Part shown: positions 47,049 to 57,686 of the stretch, one piece after another
Layout: every line of letters starts with the position of its first letter
How positions within the stretch are numbered: position 1 is the first letter of the stretch
NCBI GenBank assembly: GCA_015680685.1
Contig: MNCI01014802.1
Span: 1,478 to 65,477 of the forward strand
Direction: 5' to 3'
DNA: 64,000 nt
From: Gnetum montanum
Taxonomy: Eukaryota; Streptophyta; Gnetopsida; Gnetales; Gnetaceae
The notes under the pieces: model-generated
What the model was told of the DNA's origin: nothing
The model's input: the letters and a program-made list of their open reading frames with translations, nothing else
Databases searched by the model: none
Made by a program: the position numbers and the translations under genes

Positions 47049-48323
47049 GAACGTCTTGGAGATAGACTCGCGCGTGAATGTATAGAGAAAGAACGCCAAC
47101 GGCTAGCTTTGGGGCCACCTAAGCCCACTTCCCTCAACTCTATACCCATGTCATCATCTAACGATCAAGCAGGCATAGGCAATGAAGGTGAGTCTTCTGA
47201 AAAACATGAATCATCTAAAACGACAGCTCCGAAAACTGATAAGCCAACAAAACAAGAGATAAAACTGTTGGGTCCAATGGATCCAGTCAGCACCGATAGA
47301 AACGCCCCCAACAGTGAAAAATTCGCAGCCGCCTTGACACAAGTCATAGAAGCATCAAAACAAAAGAACACTTCACTGAGCTTGTATGACTTAGTCCTAA
47401 CATCTCAAGCACATCGGGAAGCTCTAGTGCGCATGTTAACGTCAATCCCGGTAAGCGAGGACTTACCCCCAAATGAACCCTCCATCCATGCGGTGATGTT
47501 CTCGCCTCACGGGACTACTCCTAAGCCTCTAAGCTTTCATGATGACAACATCAAGGTGGATAAGAAAACGAAGGAGGTAACAACAGCCCCCATGTTCATA
47601 ACAATCTGTATAAACCGGTTTAAAATACATAGGGTCCATGTAGACGATGGAGCTGTGACAAACGTTGTGCCGTACCACATCATTGAACAACTAGGACTTA
47701 CTGAACTACTTAAACCAACCACGACTACATGTTTAAATTCATTCAGCGGGTCACGCGTAATGGTGAAAGGCACAATAACCTTAGACTTCATAGCGGGAGA
47801 TCAATTCCCAACATCTGCCGATTTCCTAGTAGTGAATGAGATGCCGGGGTTCAACCTAATATTGGGAAGACCCTGGTTAGCCCAACTGAGAGCTGTCTCC
47901 TCCCCTATATATCAAGAAATTCACCTGCCTTATGAAGGCGGAGAAATCTTCATACATGGTGAAGCAGCTACTCCTATTATCTCATCACATATGGACATGG
48001 ACCAGGGCTCGGAAGTCGAACTTGAAAAACCTAGCCAAAATAACGAGAATCCGCAACCATCGGTAAGCAGAAAATCTTCCGACATGGAACAAAAGCCTCC
48101 TCAAACAGAAACGCCTGTGCCTCCTCAAGTAGAAGCTAATATAAAGCTCCCTACGGACACTGAAATATCTAAAAATGCTAACATAAAAGACATTCCATCA
48201 GAGGTCCCTTGGGCCAAATTGCCGTTTAATGTAATTAGCGAAGGGGACGCCGAATACTGGATCATACCTGTTGAAACATCGTCTAACATTACAACGAAAA
48301 AAATCAAAAAATTACTAAAATGA
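47049..48323 (+). CDS. Aspartic protease region of the inner element
   Basis: Continues the gag frame after the TGA at 47046; from the internal ATG at 47109 it has 404 codons. A conserved helical block (QKNTSLSLYDLVLTSQAHRE, about 47362-47420) precedes the protease domain. The active site reads VDDGAVTN at 47640-47663 where gypsy proteases have V-D-x-G, and the distal signature FNLILGRPWLAQL is at 47842-47889. It ends at TGA 48321, 16 bases before the hairpin array, with no readthrough into reverse transcriptase: 5.3 kb separate it from RT. So RT would need splicing, internal initiation or a separate transcript. A GTAAGC donor-like site occurs near 48063. Confidence 0.8.
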   Translation, partial: ERLGDRLARECIEKERQRLALGPPKPTSLNSIPMSSSNDQAGIGNEGESSEKHESSKTTAPKTDKPTKQEIKLLGPMDPVSTDRNAPNSEKFAAALTQVIEASKQKNTSLSLYDLVLTSQAHREALVRMLTSIPVSEDLPPNEPSIHAVMFSPHGTTPKPLSFHDDNIKVDKKTKEVTTAPMFITICINRFKIHRVHVDDGAVTNVVPYHIIEQLGLTELLKPTTTTCLNSFSGSRVMVKGTITLDFIAGDQFPTSADFLVVNEMPGFNLILGRPWLAQLRAVSSPIYQEIHLPYEGGEIFIHGEAATPIISSHMDMDQGSEVELEKPSQNNENPQPSVSRKSSDMEQKPPQTETPVPPQVEANIKLPTDTEISKNANIKDIPSEVPWAKLPFNVISEGDAEYWIIPVETSSNITTKKIKKLLK

Positions 48324-48336
48324 TGCTATCACTCTT

Positions 48337-48570
48337 AGTCCGAAATGATGTTAAACTATAAACAAGTCCGAAACGACACTAAACTACGATAAAACAGGAA
48401 AACAATTAAATGCCACTCCTAGTCCGAAATGACATTAAACTATCATGTCCGTAATGACATAAAACTAGCCACCATCAGCAACGATCGGTTGACTGAGAAA
48501 TCTATCCATGTCCTCCAAAACATTTCCTAATTATGCATGGGGCCCGAAATGGCCATAAACTAGTACATGC
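48337..48570 (+). repeat. Hairpin-TAAACTA array 1 (between protease and antisense gene ends)
   Basis: Five spaced units: GTC-CGAAAT-GAT (48338), GTC-CGAAAC-GAC (48366), GTC-CGAAAT-GAC (48422), GTC-CGTAAT-GAC (48447) and GGCC-CGAAAT-GGCC (48541), each followed within 2-4 bases by AAACTA. The stem sequence changes while pairing is mostly kept. The array lies at the convergent 3' ends of the protease ORF (plus) and the antisense gene (minus). Confidence 0.75.
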
Positions 48571-48794
48571 TTTTCGTTTTACTTTGATAATCACATTTCC
48601 GTAATATACTTAAAACGGAAAACAAACCAAAACATTTTTACATTTCTATGTCATGATTAAACTCAAAATCAACAAAAAAATATATATAGTTATTACATAC
48701 AATCAACCATCTCTATTCATTCCACAATTTTCAAGTTATAGTTCCAGTATAAATCTGAGTCGAAAAACAACAAAAAAACTTAAGAGCTAAAATG

Positions 48795-51700
48795 CTAAAC
48801 ATCTGGGACATGACGATCGTCCCCCTTGGATCCGCCAGCATCAGAGGCCCCTGCTCCACTGGGGCCGGCTTCTCCAGTATCATCGCCACCTTCATCCTGA
48901 AAAGACCAAAAAAGAAATAACCAACACAAGAATAAGCAAATGTAAAAATTTCAAACATGATTCAATCAATTAACTTCATAAGGACGAAACGCTTACCATA
49001 GGAGATCCCCCCAAGCCGAATTCCAGTCGCCGCAGGATTTCCTCTTCAGAAACACTTGCCCAATCTGTCCCATTGAGACCCAAGTCAACATCTGCCAGAG
49101 CCTTTCCCTTGTCAACATCCGACCAGGTGGGACATTTCAAAGGGAACTCCCCCACTGACACTTCCCCAGAAGTGGTTGTTATCAGCCATTTAGGGGATTC
49201 CATCTCTACAATTGTGTTTTGGGCGAATGTGTCAAAGGCAGAGCACAGACCAAGGCCTTCCACAAACATTTCCAACTGTCGCTTCTCAATAGACACTTCT
49301 TTTAGCGACTTCTTATACTGGTGCTTGTGGTTCTTCTCATCTTGCCCCCATTTGCGTACTTTGGAGGCGAAAGCCTTTCAATCTTGGCATTTGATGTTCA
49401 GCAATTCAATTTGGGCTCTGCGCTCCCCTAATCTTCGTATCAATCCTGCGTGACGATTGAGTAGGTTCCAATACCTCGTATACGTGACCTCAGAGGTCCT
49501 CCAAGAGCGATCATTGCCTAATCTGGCTGTGGAGAATTCGTACCGGGCCTTCAAATCGTCACGTTCCGTCGACAGTTCAGAAACCTCTTTCTCTTTCGCC
49601 TGAATATGGAGCCACAATTGCTCAATGGATCGCTTACACGTCCATACTGCTTTGGCATTGTGAACAAAGCCCTCTGCTACCTCTTCGTAAACGGGTCTGG
49701 GCACTTGTTCAACTTCTGGGGAAAGTGTGGGCAAGCTCTCTATGGTGACAGTCTTGGACGGATCCCATCTCAGTTGGGCACCTATCCATAGGGAAAAGAC
49801 AAATGTTAGAACAGACAAAATCGAACATCAAACTCTAACATAATAAAGATCTTTGGATGTTCCCACACCTATCTCAGGATTGATTCCTTCGATCCGCTCA
49901 ACGACCTCTTCGGCCACACCAGCTACGAAATCCCTTTTACTTGGCATTTCCATCCAAGTAAAAGGTCCATCAGCGCGTGAAGTGCTAACCTTTGGTGGCA
50001 CATCAGGGGGAATCTCTGGCTCCATCTCAGGGATGGTCTCGCTCTTCTCTGAGTCAAACAAAAAATTCACAATGAGATAATCTCGAAATATATTAGGCTG
50101 CACAACTAAGTAAAGAGACATACCATTCCCTCCAGTCTCCTCCGGTGTGGGAGGGTCTCCAAGGTCCAAGTTACCTTTGAGAAAATCACTGAACATCTCT
50201 TCAGTCTCTGCTTGATCATCTAGTAGTTCAGTGTCTCCAGTTCCTTCCCCCAGCTCTTCAGTCCCTCTCATCAGGTCAATTAACTCTTCCTCCTTAGGGA
50301 TAGTTTGCAAATTCTGCCTCTTAACTTCTCAACACAAAACAGATGAAGTTAGTTGCATACAGCCAGTAACCGTTAAAACTATCTGCAAGATAAGTGAAGT
50401 AAAGAAAACAAGAGGTTTATCAGGTATTTTAAGCTGAATCCGCTTTACTTTGGGCGGTTCAATCTCACTGGTCTCCTCAGCTGCGCAGTCACGCTTCGCC
50501 AACTTTGATTTGGCTTTGCCTATTGTGTCCTTGACTACTCACTCCGTCTTTTTGGCAATGTAGGGTACTTCATCCGGTTCCAACCCTACACTGTCGCGCG
50601 TATGGAGTGAGGCGCCAGACGATCCACCCGTAGTGATCATAAGGTATTCATCAATCCCCTCGGGGGTGTCTTGGGACTTAGCTATGTCGAATAGGTGGTT
50701 TACCCAGGGGCGAGATAACTGATTCCTATCGCGCAAAACGAATTTGTTCTTCCCACGAACTACTAAAAATTCGGCCAAAAAACGAACATAACCGGCAAAG
50801 AAGGCAAAGGTGAAATGGGACTGAGCTTCTATGTTCGAACGCAGCCGCACTATCTCTTTAGTCATTCCCGATAATAAAAATTCAGCCCAGTTGTGGCGCA
50901 CGCCAGCTTCTAGAACGGTGCGCATGACTCGCACTGCTTCAACCCCGAGACTCTTGACTTGTGATAGAGTCTTTGGAAACAGACGCGCTCGAATTAAGGG
51001 GTAAAGCTCGTTGACTTCGTCAACTTTCGTTTTCCCCTACATAGGAAATCCTTTGGTGCCCTTCGTCACCCCTAACCAATCCTCTAAGTCGCGGATCGTG
51101 TGAATTTCTTTATGCGCCCTATCTAAAATAATCTTTATACCACCTGTAGGCACGCCAAAAAAATCCGCAAAAAATTGGGGCGATAATTCAAAATTTATTT
51201 TAACGCCCTTAATACGAGCACTATAGCGAGAAACAGATCTATCAAATGAATCCACGATCCCGATCATCTCCGCTATAGACACGTCTGGGCTAGGGGCCGT
51301 GAAGAGCGCCATGAGGCCGGCACATTCTAAATAGGCAATAATGGATGGCGGGGCTTTTACCCGTAACCACTTCTGGGTAGCACCGGTTTCACCGAATTTC
51401 ATAGAGAGAGTCGTTTTAGTCCGCCCGGTCACAACAGAACCCCCGCCAGAGGTAGTGCCAGCTGTAGAGACAAATCCAAAACCCTCATATTAGTTTAACA
51501 CTCGACGATTGAACAAAAACATCACGACATCTAGAAAACATTGCCACTTACTCTCAGTGTTAGATTTTGAGGTTTCGCCCAGATCAGAACCAAATGGAAA
51601 AATTGATCCATTAGAGGACTAGTCGGCGTGCAACCATCCACGCGCAGTGCATTATGCAAACGCCTTAGAAAATTTCTTGTGGAAGTTCTTCATGGCGCCC

Positions 51701-52378
51701 CTAGTGTGGGCCAAAACGGCCCCGCGAAGGGTGGGACCCACCATGAACACCTCCAAAGCCATGCGCGCCAATGCAAGCCCATCATCGCCTGTGTAGGCCT
51801 CTTCTCGTGTAACTTTCGGTCTACGAAAAGGCGAAAACATGTCTTGAAACAAGAGCAAATATTTAAATAAAAAGAGAGAGAGAGAGAGAGGAACAACCAG
51901 AGCTAAAACGAAATTACCTTTCCACCTGCTATACTGTGCCGGGAGGATTCTGGAACAAGGTGTGTGCGCGGCCAGCTAGGAATAATGTGTTGTTGATATA
52001 GTTAGGCCCCCGTGGTAGCCGGTCCCACACACGCATCAATGGACAAGCAAATCTTGGACCACTGGGGGGAACACCCTTGGCGACAAGTGGCCCTTCATCA
52101 ACATCATCAATGAATGTTCTAATACCCTCCGCTGCACCGGGTAACATGGCCTCGATGATGCTCCGCGCCACATCCTCGCTTAGGTGGGACCAAATCACAA
52201 CCCTGAAATGGTCTAGCAGGAAGGCCAAAAATTCGCAGGCCCCGTCCCGAAACCAGACCCCATTGTTCTCAACGGTTAAATCTGGGGTCGGTTCACCACC
52301 CTCAATGGGACCAAACCATGTCAACACCCCAACTAGCTCAGTCACTAGAATGGGAGGTTCAACGTCCCTACAAGCCAT
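48795..52378 (-). pseudogene. Antisense seven-exon gene inside the retrotransposon (FCP1-like and plant-transposon-like protein)
   Basis: Exons (minus): 52378-51918, 51820-51552, 51461-50449, 50313-50124, 50048-49869, 49781-48997, 48896-48795. All six junctions are GT-AG and phase-consistent, giving 3000 nt (999 residues plus stop); introns are 97, 90, 135, 75, 87 and 100 bp. The third donor is the least certain (50410 also keeps phase). Residues 1-153: FCP1/HAD-like fold (FLAFLLDHFRVVIWSHL; NPPGT) lacking the DxDx(T/V) and DD motifs. About 244-580: a domain resembling plant transposon-associated proteins (FELSPQFFADFFGVP; HFTFAFFAGYVRFLAEFL). About 580-700: acidic. About 760-880: coiled coil. 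C-terminus: Gly/Asp/Ser-rich. In-frame nonsense codons start at 51931, 51654, 51621, 51039, 50541 and 49380; no frameshift. The function is unknown. Confidence 0.75.
51918..52378 (-). other. Exon 1 of the antisense gene: FCP1/NIF-type HAD-like domain, catalytic residues absent
   Basis: WFRDGACEFLAFLLDHFRVV (minus, near 52255-52196), IWSHLSEDVARSIIEAMLPG and YINNTLFL...HTLFQNPPGT follow the order of plant NLI-interacting-factor phosphatase domains (RPG..EFL.F....VVIWS; NTLLIDDSP...LNPPGTA). The expected nucleophile motif DLDGTL/DLNGVL reads ELVGVL, and the DDSP motif reads AGRA. The D-to-E change needs a transversion, so it is not simple deamination decay. Host-gene capture followed by loss of catalysis is inferred. 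Confidence 0.55.
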
Positions 52379-52439
52379 TATAACAACCCGAAAGATTAAT
52401 TATACTGAAAACTTCATTTTGAAAAATAGACATTCGCGA

Positions 52440-53235
52440 AAAAATCTAACTGTTTACGCTCGGCGTATACACTGGGCGTATACACGAACTGTTTACGCTC
52501 GGCGTATACACAAACTATTACACTCGGCGTATACGCTGGGTGTACACGCTAAAAATTGCTAACTATTTACGCTGGGTGTATATGCTAAAAATCATTCACG
52601 ATCAGCGTATACGCTAAAAACTATATGCTGTGCATAATACAAGAATTTACGTCGAACAGGCTTACGCTGCAAAACATCCAACAACCTACGCTCAGCGTAT
52701 ACGCTATAGAAACCCTTGGCGTATATGCCGAGTGTAGACCATCTACGCCAGAAGCTAGCACAAGTGTCTACACTCGGCGTATACGCTGAGCGTGTACGCC
52801 GACAACCGTCTACGCCGAACATCGAAAAATGACACCGTGACAGTACGCTGAAAACAAACACATGTGGCGTATACGTCGGTACACTACCCTGAACCCTCTA
52901 TGCTCGGCGTATATGCCGAAACCCTATATGCTAACTGTCTACGCTACAAAAAAAGATGCAAAAAAATAAACAAAAACAGGGTCAAGAGCCTACTTGCTGG
53001 AAGATCCAGGCCATGCGGGAAGGCTCGAGCGGGGTAGGCACTACAGCATCGCCTCGCTCTCCTCTGTGAACGTCAGCTCTAGTCCTTTCTTTCCTCGGCC
53101 TTCCAGTTCCTTGCCTCTGCCCATCTCGGCGTATACGCTGGGTCTTATCTCGACGTCTATGCTGGGGTTTATCTCAGCTTCTACGCTGGGGTTTCGCTCG
53201 GCGTCTACGCTGGGGTTCTGATCCGCAGTTTACGC
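52440..53235 (-). promoter_or_regulatory. GCGTATACGC palindrome array upstream of the antisense gene
   Basis: Exact palindromes at 52527, 52605, 52695, 52777 and 53129, with more than ten variants (GCGTATACAC, GCGTATATGC, GTGTACACGC, GCGTCTACGC). The array starts about 60 bp 5' of the antisense ATG. It is the same word as in the LTR U3, which suggests one regulator for both promoters. A TATA-like CCATAAAAAAGG lies on the minus strand near 53288-53278. Confidence 0.7.
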
Positions 53236-53460
53236 TCACACTGAAAGTCAAAATGACAAATGAAGCCCCTTCTCCCCTTTTTTATGGCACGCCGACGCCG
53301 ACGCTGACGCTGACGTCGCTGCCGCTCTCTGTTTTTCTTGCTTTTCGCCTCGTTTTCCGTGCTTTTTCAGATTTGCTTTAAATTTTTCAAAAAAATAAAA
53401 AATAAAATATATATATAAAAATTATATACATAAACTAAATAAAACGCAAAAATTTCAGCA
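53236..53460. other. GC-repeat and AT-rich spacer between the antisense promoter region and RT
   Basis: Contains a GACGCC/GACGCT short repeat (53290-53320) and an AT-rich TATATATA run (53403-53430). Could hold the core promoter of the antisense gene; nothing decisive. Confidence 0.35.
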
Positions 53461-53560
53461 TTAAACTGCCGTTCATTGCCCGGTAAGGCATTAAACTGTC
53501 GTTCATTGCCCGGTAAGGCATTAAACTGCCATTCATTGCCCAGTAAGGCATTAAACTGCT
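53461..53560 (+). repeat. Hairpin-TTAAACTG array 2 (30-bp units, before RT)
   Basis: Three and a half units of 30 bp: TTAAACTG followed by TGCC-CGGTAA-GGCA (stem TGCC/GGCA; 53477-53490 and 53507-53520), third unit TGCC-CAGTAA-GGCA. Same design as the arrays at 48337, 57170 and 63450 but with a different stem. Confidence 0.8.
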
Positions 53561-53605
53561 GTTTCACTGTCACGTTAATCCACTGTCATACATATACACT
53601 AAAGA

Positions 53606-55717
53606 TTGCCAAAAGACATAAAACGACCTCCGCTATCTTACCAGGCTCTCTATTTATTGACAGGAACTATCCTAATGGATTGCAAGCGCTTAACTAAGCC
53701 GTTAGTTATTGATGGACCATACGGCGAGGTTGAAAGGGATATCGACATGACTCTCGTCCATGCAAGCTCATCAACAAATGATGCAATAATAGCTTCAACA
53801 CAGCAAACTGTTTACGACCATGAGGGTATGACAAAATCCCTCGACATAGAAGCCGAAAACATTACTGAAGATCCTCTAATCGAGACTCCCATCACCATGC
53901 CTGATGGGGAAATTAAAATTCTAAAATTAAGCGCATTACTAGAACTACGTCTAGGTAGAGATATTGAAAACGTGCTTAGGGACAATATGAAAGAGTTTGC
54001 TTGGTCCTATACAGACATGCCCGGACTAGACCCTCGTATCATCTAGCACAACATTATCCTTGATCCAAGACTAAGGCCAGTGAAACAGAAAGCACGAAAG
54101 GTCAAGCCCGAGGTAGCATTAGCAGTTCGTAGTGAGATTACCAAGCTCTACCAAGCTGGTTTCATTAGGGCTGTTGATTACGCCGAGTGGGTGTCAAACA
54201 TGGTTATAGTCCCAAAGAAGAACGGAAGTATCCGCCTATGCATTGACTTCCGAGACCTCAACGTAGCAACCATAAAAGATGACTTCCCCTTACCTAGCAT
54301 TGATCAATTAGTTGACTCAACCGCTGGGCATGCCCTGTTATCTTTTATGGATGGGTTCTCGGGATATAACCAGATACGTATTAATCCAGAACACCAGCTC
54401 CGAACCACTTTTATGACACCTTGGGGAACCTTTTGTTACACGATGATGCCTTTCGGTCTCAAGAACGCTGGGGCCACATATCAAAGGGCGATGACATACA
54501 TCTTCAGCGATTACATCTTACATTCGCTCAATGATTACGTGGATGACATAGTGGTTAAATCAAAAACGTCAGAACAACATGTACAGGATCTTAACTTAGT
54601 GTTAAAACGTTGTCTAAAATACGAACTAAGGCTTAACCCAAAGAAATGCGTCTTCGGCGTCAAGACAGGTAAACTGCTTGGATTCGTAACCTCAGAAGCA
54701 GGGATACGGGTAGACCCCGATAAGGTTAAGGCCATTACAAACCTGAAATCACCTAGCAACCTAACCGAACTTCGAGGGCTACAAGGTCGATTACAGTTCA
54801 TCAGGAGGTTCATAGAAAAATTGACAGAAAAACTAACACCTATGAACCACCTACTACGCAAAAATGTCCATTTTGAATGGACCCCGCAGTGCCAAGAAGC
54901 ATTTGACAACATTAAAACGGCACTCGCTCGACTACCCATGGTGTACCCACCCAAAAACGACAACCCGTTTTACATCTACCTAGCCACATCAGAATCATCA
55001 ATCGCGTCTATACTTTGCCAGAAACAAGATGACAGAACTAAAGTCCCTGTATACTACCTGAGCCATACATTAGTTGCCCACGAAAAAAGATACAACGACA
55101 TAGAGAAGTCATGTTTAGCTTTAGTTTTCTCTTTAAAGAAATGGCGACATTATCTTTTCCAAAATCAGGCTAACATAATTTGCAAAGATAATGTACTTAG
55201 AGCTATAACTGGAAATATCTACGAATCAGGCAGGATAGCCCATTGGAAGGCCATCATAGCTGAGTTTGACCTGCACTACGTAGCACAATCGTCAGTTAAA
55301 GGCCAAGCCATAGCAAATCAAATGACTACGTCGCCAACACACGATCCAGGTACAATAGAACCTGAATTCCCAGATGAAAATGTAAATGCAATAGATACGG
55401 TGCCAGATCACTACGATGCCATTCTAAACTTCGATGGAGCATCCACCTCTCGAGGAGGAAGTGCTGCCGCTATAATCACATACCCCTCTGGGGAAATTAA
55501 ACCTTTTGCTTATCGCTTCAACTTTCATTGTACTAATAACATAGCAGAGTATGAAGGCCTCCTCAGAGGTCTCGCGTCCGTACTAGCTTCGAACATTACA
55601 CAGCTTGTAGTCAGAGGGGACTCACAACTAGTCGTAAACCAAGTCACAGACGTCTATACATGTAAAGCGCAACACTTACAACCATACTGTGATTTGGCCA
55701 AACATCTACTTAAATGA
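53606..55717 (+). pseudogene. pol: Reverse transcriptase, RNase H and second (aRNase H) domain of the inner element
   Basis: One frame with stops TAG 54044 and TGA 55715. A 140-codon N-terminal extension precedes the RT domain (IDFRDLNVATIKDDFPLP; FSGYNQI; MPFGLKNAGATYQRAM; active site YVDD at 54536-54547). RNase H follows (FYIYLATSESSIASILCQ). The second RNase H (FDGASTSRGG, Asp codon 55433; NNIAEYEGL; GDSQLVVNQ, Asp codon 55619) is the mark of the Tat lineage. A good 3' splice site, TTTATTGACAG, ends at 53663 and would suit an intron joining protease to RT as known for Ogre elements; the donor is not established. Copies RNA into DNA; inactive because of the stops. Confidence 0.85.
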
Positions 55718-57148
55718 TTCGAAAACGTTGATGTCCAACACATCTCCAGGAATGACAATACCATCGCAGACGCATTAGCAACCTTGGCATTAAACATATC
55801 CCCTGACATGTTTCACGCGTTACCAAGCTCCATAACCAGTTGTGCCGAGCCCGTAACCAATACTCTCGACATGCTACCAATCGCGTCTGTCAGTACAACA
55901 CACGCTAATGACTAGTACGATGATGTAAAGGAATACCTTCTGCGCGGCGAAACGCCACAACATTTAACAAATACACAAAAGGATGCAGTACGCAAACGTT
56001 CTAGACAATACACACTAGTAGGAGACACATTGTGTTGTCGATCCTATGAAGGCATACTGCTAACATGCGTTAATAGTACCGAAGCCCAAACAATTGTTGA
56101 ACAAGTACACGACGGAATATGCAGGGGACACATTGCACCAAACGTAATGGCAACAAAAATAAGACGCTTAGGCTACTATTGGCCACACATGGAGTACGAC
56201 TGTCTATCCAAGGTCAGAACATGTAGTACTTGTCAAAAACACAGTAATCTAATCCATATCCCACCAAATGAGTTGCACACAACACAAATCACATGGCCCT
56301 TCCAAAAGTGGGGATTGGACCTTATTGGCCCGATAACATCCACATCTTCGGCCGGGCATGGTTTTATCATAACAGCAACCGAATATTTCATGAAATGGGT
56401 AGAAGCTACGCCCCTTCGAAAAACTACTTCTAAACAAGTGTGCCACTTCATCCTCGAAAACATTGTAACCCGTTTTGGAATTCCCATGACAATCATCACT
56501 GACAACAGGCCACAACTTAGCAGTGCCGAGACCAAAACATTTTGTGATAGTCTAGGGATCAAACATTCGTTTTCATCCCCTTACTATCCTCAGAGCAATG
56601 GGCAGGCAGAAGTAACAAATAAGACAATCATTACAATAATCAAAAAGATGCTTGCCCAAAGTAAACGCAGATGACATGAACAACTGGTGTATGCATTGCG
56701 GGCATACCATACTACACACCGGACTTCGACAGGTAAAACTCCGTATAGTCTTGTTTACAGTTCAGAAGCTGTTTTACCTTTGGAATTACAGGTACCATCT
56801 CTAAGGATCATGCTTTCAGGACTTCTCAATGATGGGCAAAACAATAATTTACGCATCATTGACCTGGACTCCGTGGAAGAGGAGCACGTACGCGCACTCG
56901 ATCAGATCGAATGGTACCAAAAACAACGGCGACGACATCGGCATGACGTTCATAAGCGCCCCATCAAAGAAGGAGACCTCGTGCTTAAGGCTATTCGAGA
57001 ACACCCAAATAAATTCTCAGTCAACTGGGAAGGGCCTCACCTGGTCATCAAAGCATTCGACAATGGAGCATTCAAGCTAGCCGACATGGACGGAAAAGAA
57101 TTTGCAAGTCCAACCAATCACTTATTCCTGAAACTGTTCTATACATAA
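55718..57148 (+). pseudogene. pol: Integrase of the inner element
   Basis: Same frame as RT, with stops TAG 55913 and TGA 56672. The linker (NTIADALATLALN) leads to an HHCC zinc-binding domain (CRGHIAPNVMATKIRRLGYY, then CSTCQKH) and the catalytic core with Asp 56318, Asp 56501 and Glu 56609: 61 codons from the first to the second and 36 from Asp to Glu, i.e. D-D-35-E. The C-terminal part (GPHLVIKAFDNGAFKLADMD) is GPY-like. The two stops sit where W is expected (DWYDD-like; RRWHEQL-like) and neighbours such as AYHTTHR (expected AYRTT) and NRPQL (expected NGPQF) also fit G-to-A change. The frame ends TAA 57146 next to hairpin array 3. Confidence 0.85.
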
Positions 57149-57169
57149 ATTTGAGCTCAGGTACGTGCT

Positions 57170-57625
57170 AGTCCTGGAATCATGACTATAAACTGATACC
57201 ATAGATTAGTCCTGGAATCATGACTATAAACTGATACCATAGACTAGTCCTGGAATCACGACTATAAACTGATACCATAGATTAGTCCTGGAATCATGAC
57301 TATAAACTGATACCACAGATAAGTCTTGGATTATGACTATAAACTGATACCATGATGGTCCTGGCACCAGGACAATAAACTGATGTTCATAGTGTCTGCA
57401 ATGACGATAAACTAGCATCCGTCTGGCATGACAGTAAAATGTCACCATCACAGTCATCAAAGTCTGCTAAGACTATAAACTAGCTTGCCTCTTCATGGTC
57501 CGCGAAGACTCGAAACTAGCAACGTAATGTCCGCCACAATGCTAAACGGGCAATGTCCAATGGGTTACGACACAAAACTAACCCATGATAGTCCGTTAAG
57601 ACTGTAAACTGGCACATTCATCTCC
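57170..57625 (+). repeat. Hairpin-TAAACTG array 3 (after integrase)
   Basis: Five 38-bp units (start 57170, 57208, 57246, 57284, 57322) with AGTC...GACT followed by ATAAACTG. Then diverged single units: GTCCTGG-CAC-CAGGAC (57358), GTC-TGCAAT-GAC (57394), GTC-TGGCAT-GAC (57421), AGTCT-GCTA-AGACT (57461), GTC-CGCGAA-GAC (57498), AGTC-CGTTAA-GACT (57590), most followed by (N)TAAACT or AAACTAG. Stems differ but stay complementary. Confidence 0.8.
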
Positions 57626-57686
57626 GACTCTTCACTCCACAGCCATATTCATTCATTAGAATCATCGCATCCCTCATCGTCGACAT

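Noticed and set aside
52077-52562. 161-codon plus-strand ORF opposite antisense exon 1
   Set aside because: It is the shadow of exon 1 and runs on into the palindrome array; the minus strand shows the recognisable domain and splice sites.
53367-53573. Minus-strand ORF with repeated QFNALPGNER units
   Set aside because: It is a translation of the 30-bp hairpin array, next to AT-rich sequence, with no independent support.
48330-53600. The antisense region as an unrelated nested transposon
   Set aside because: No LTRs, inverted ends or target duplication at its borders, and the outer element has a similar antisense end at the same position. Not fully excluded until the outer element is complete.
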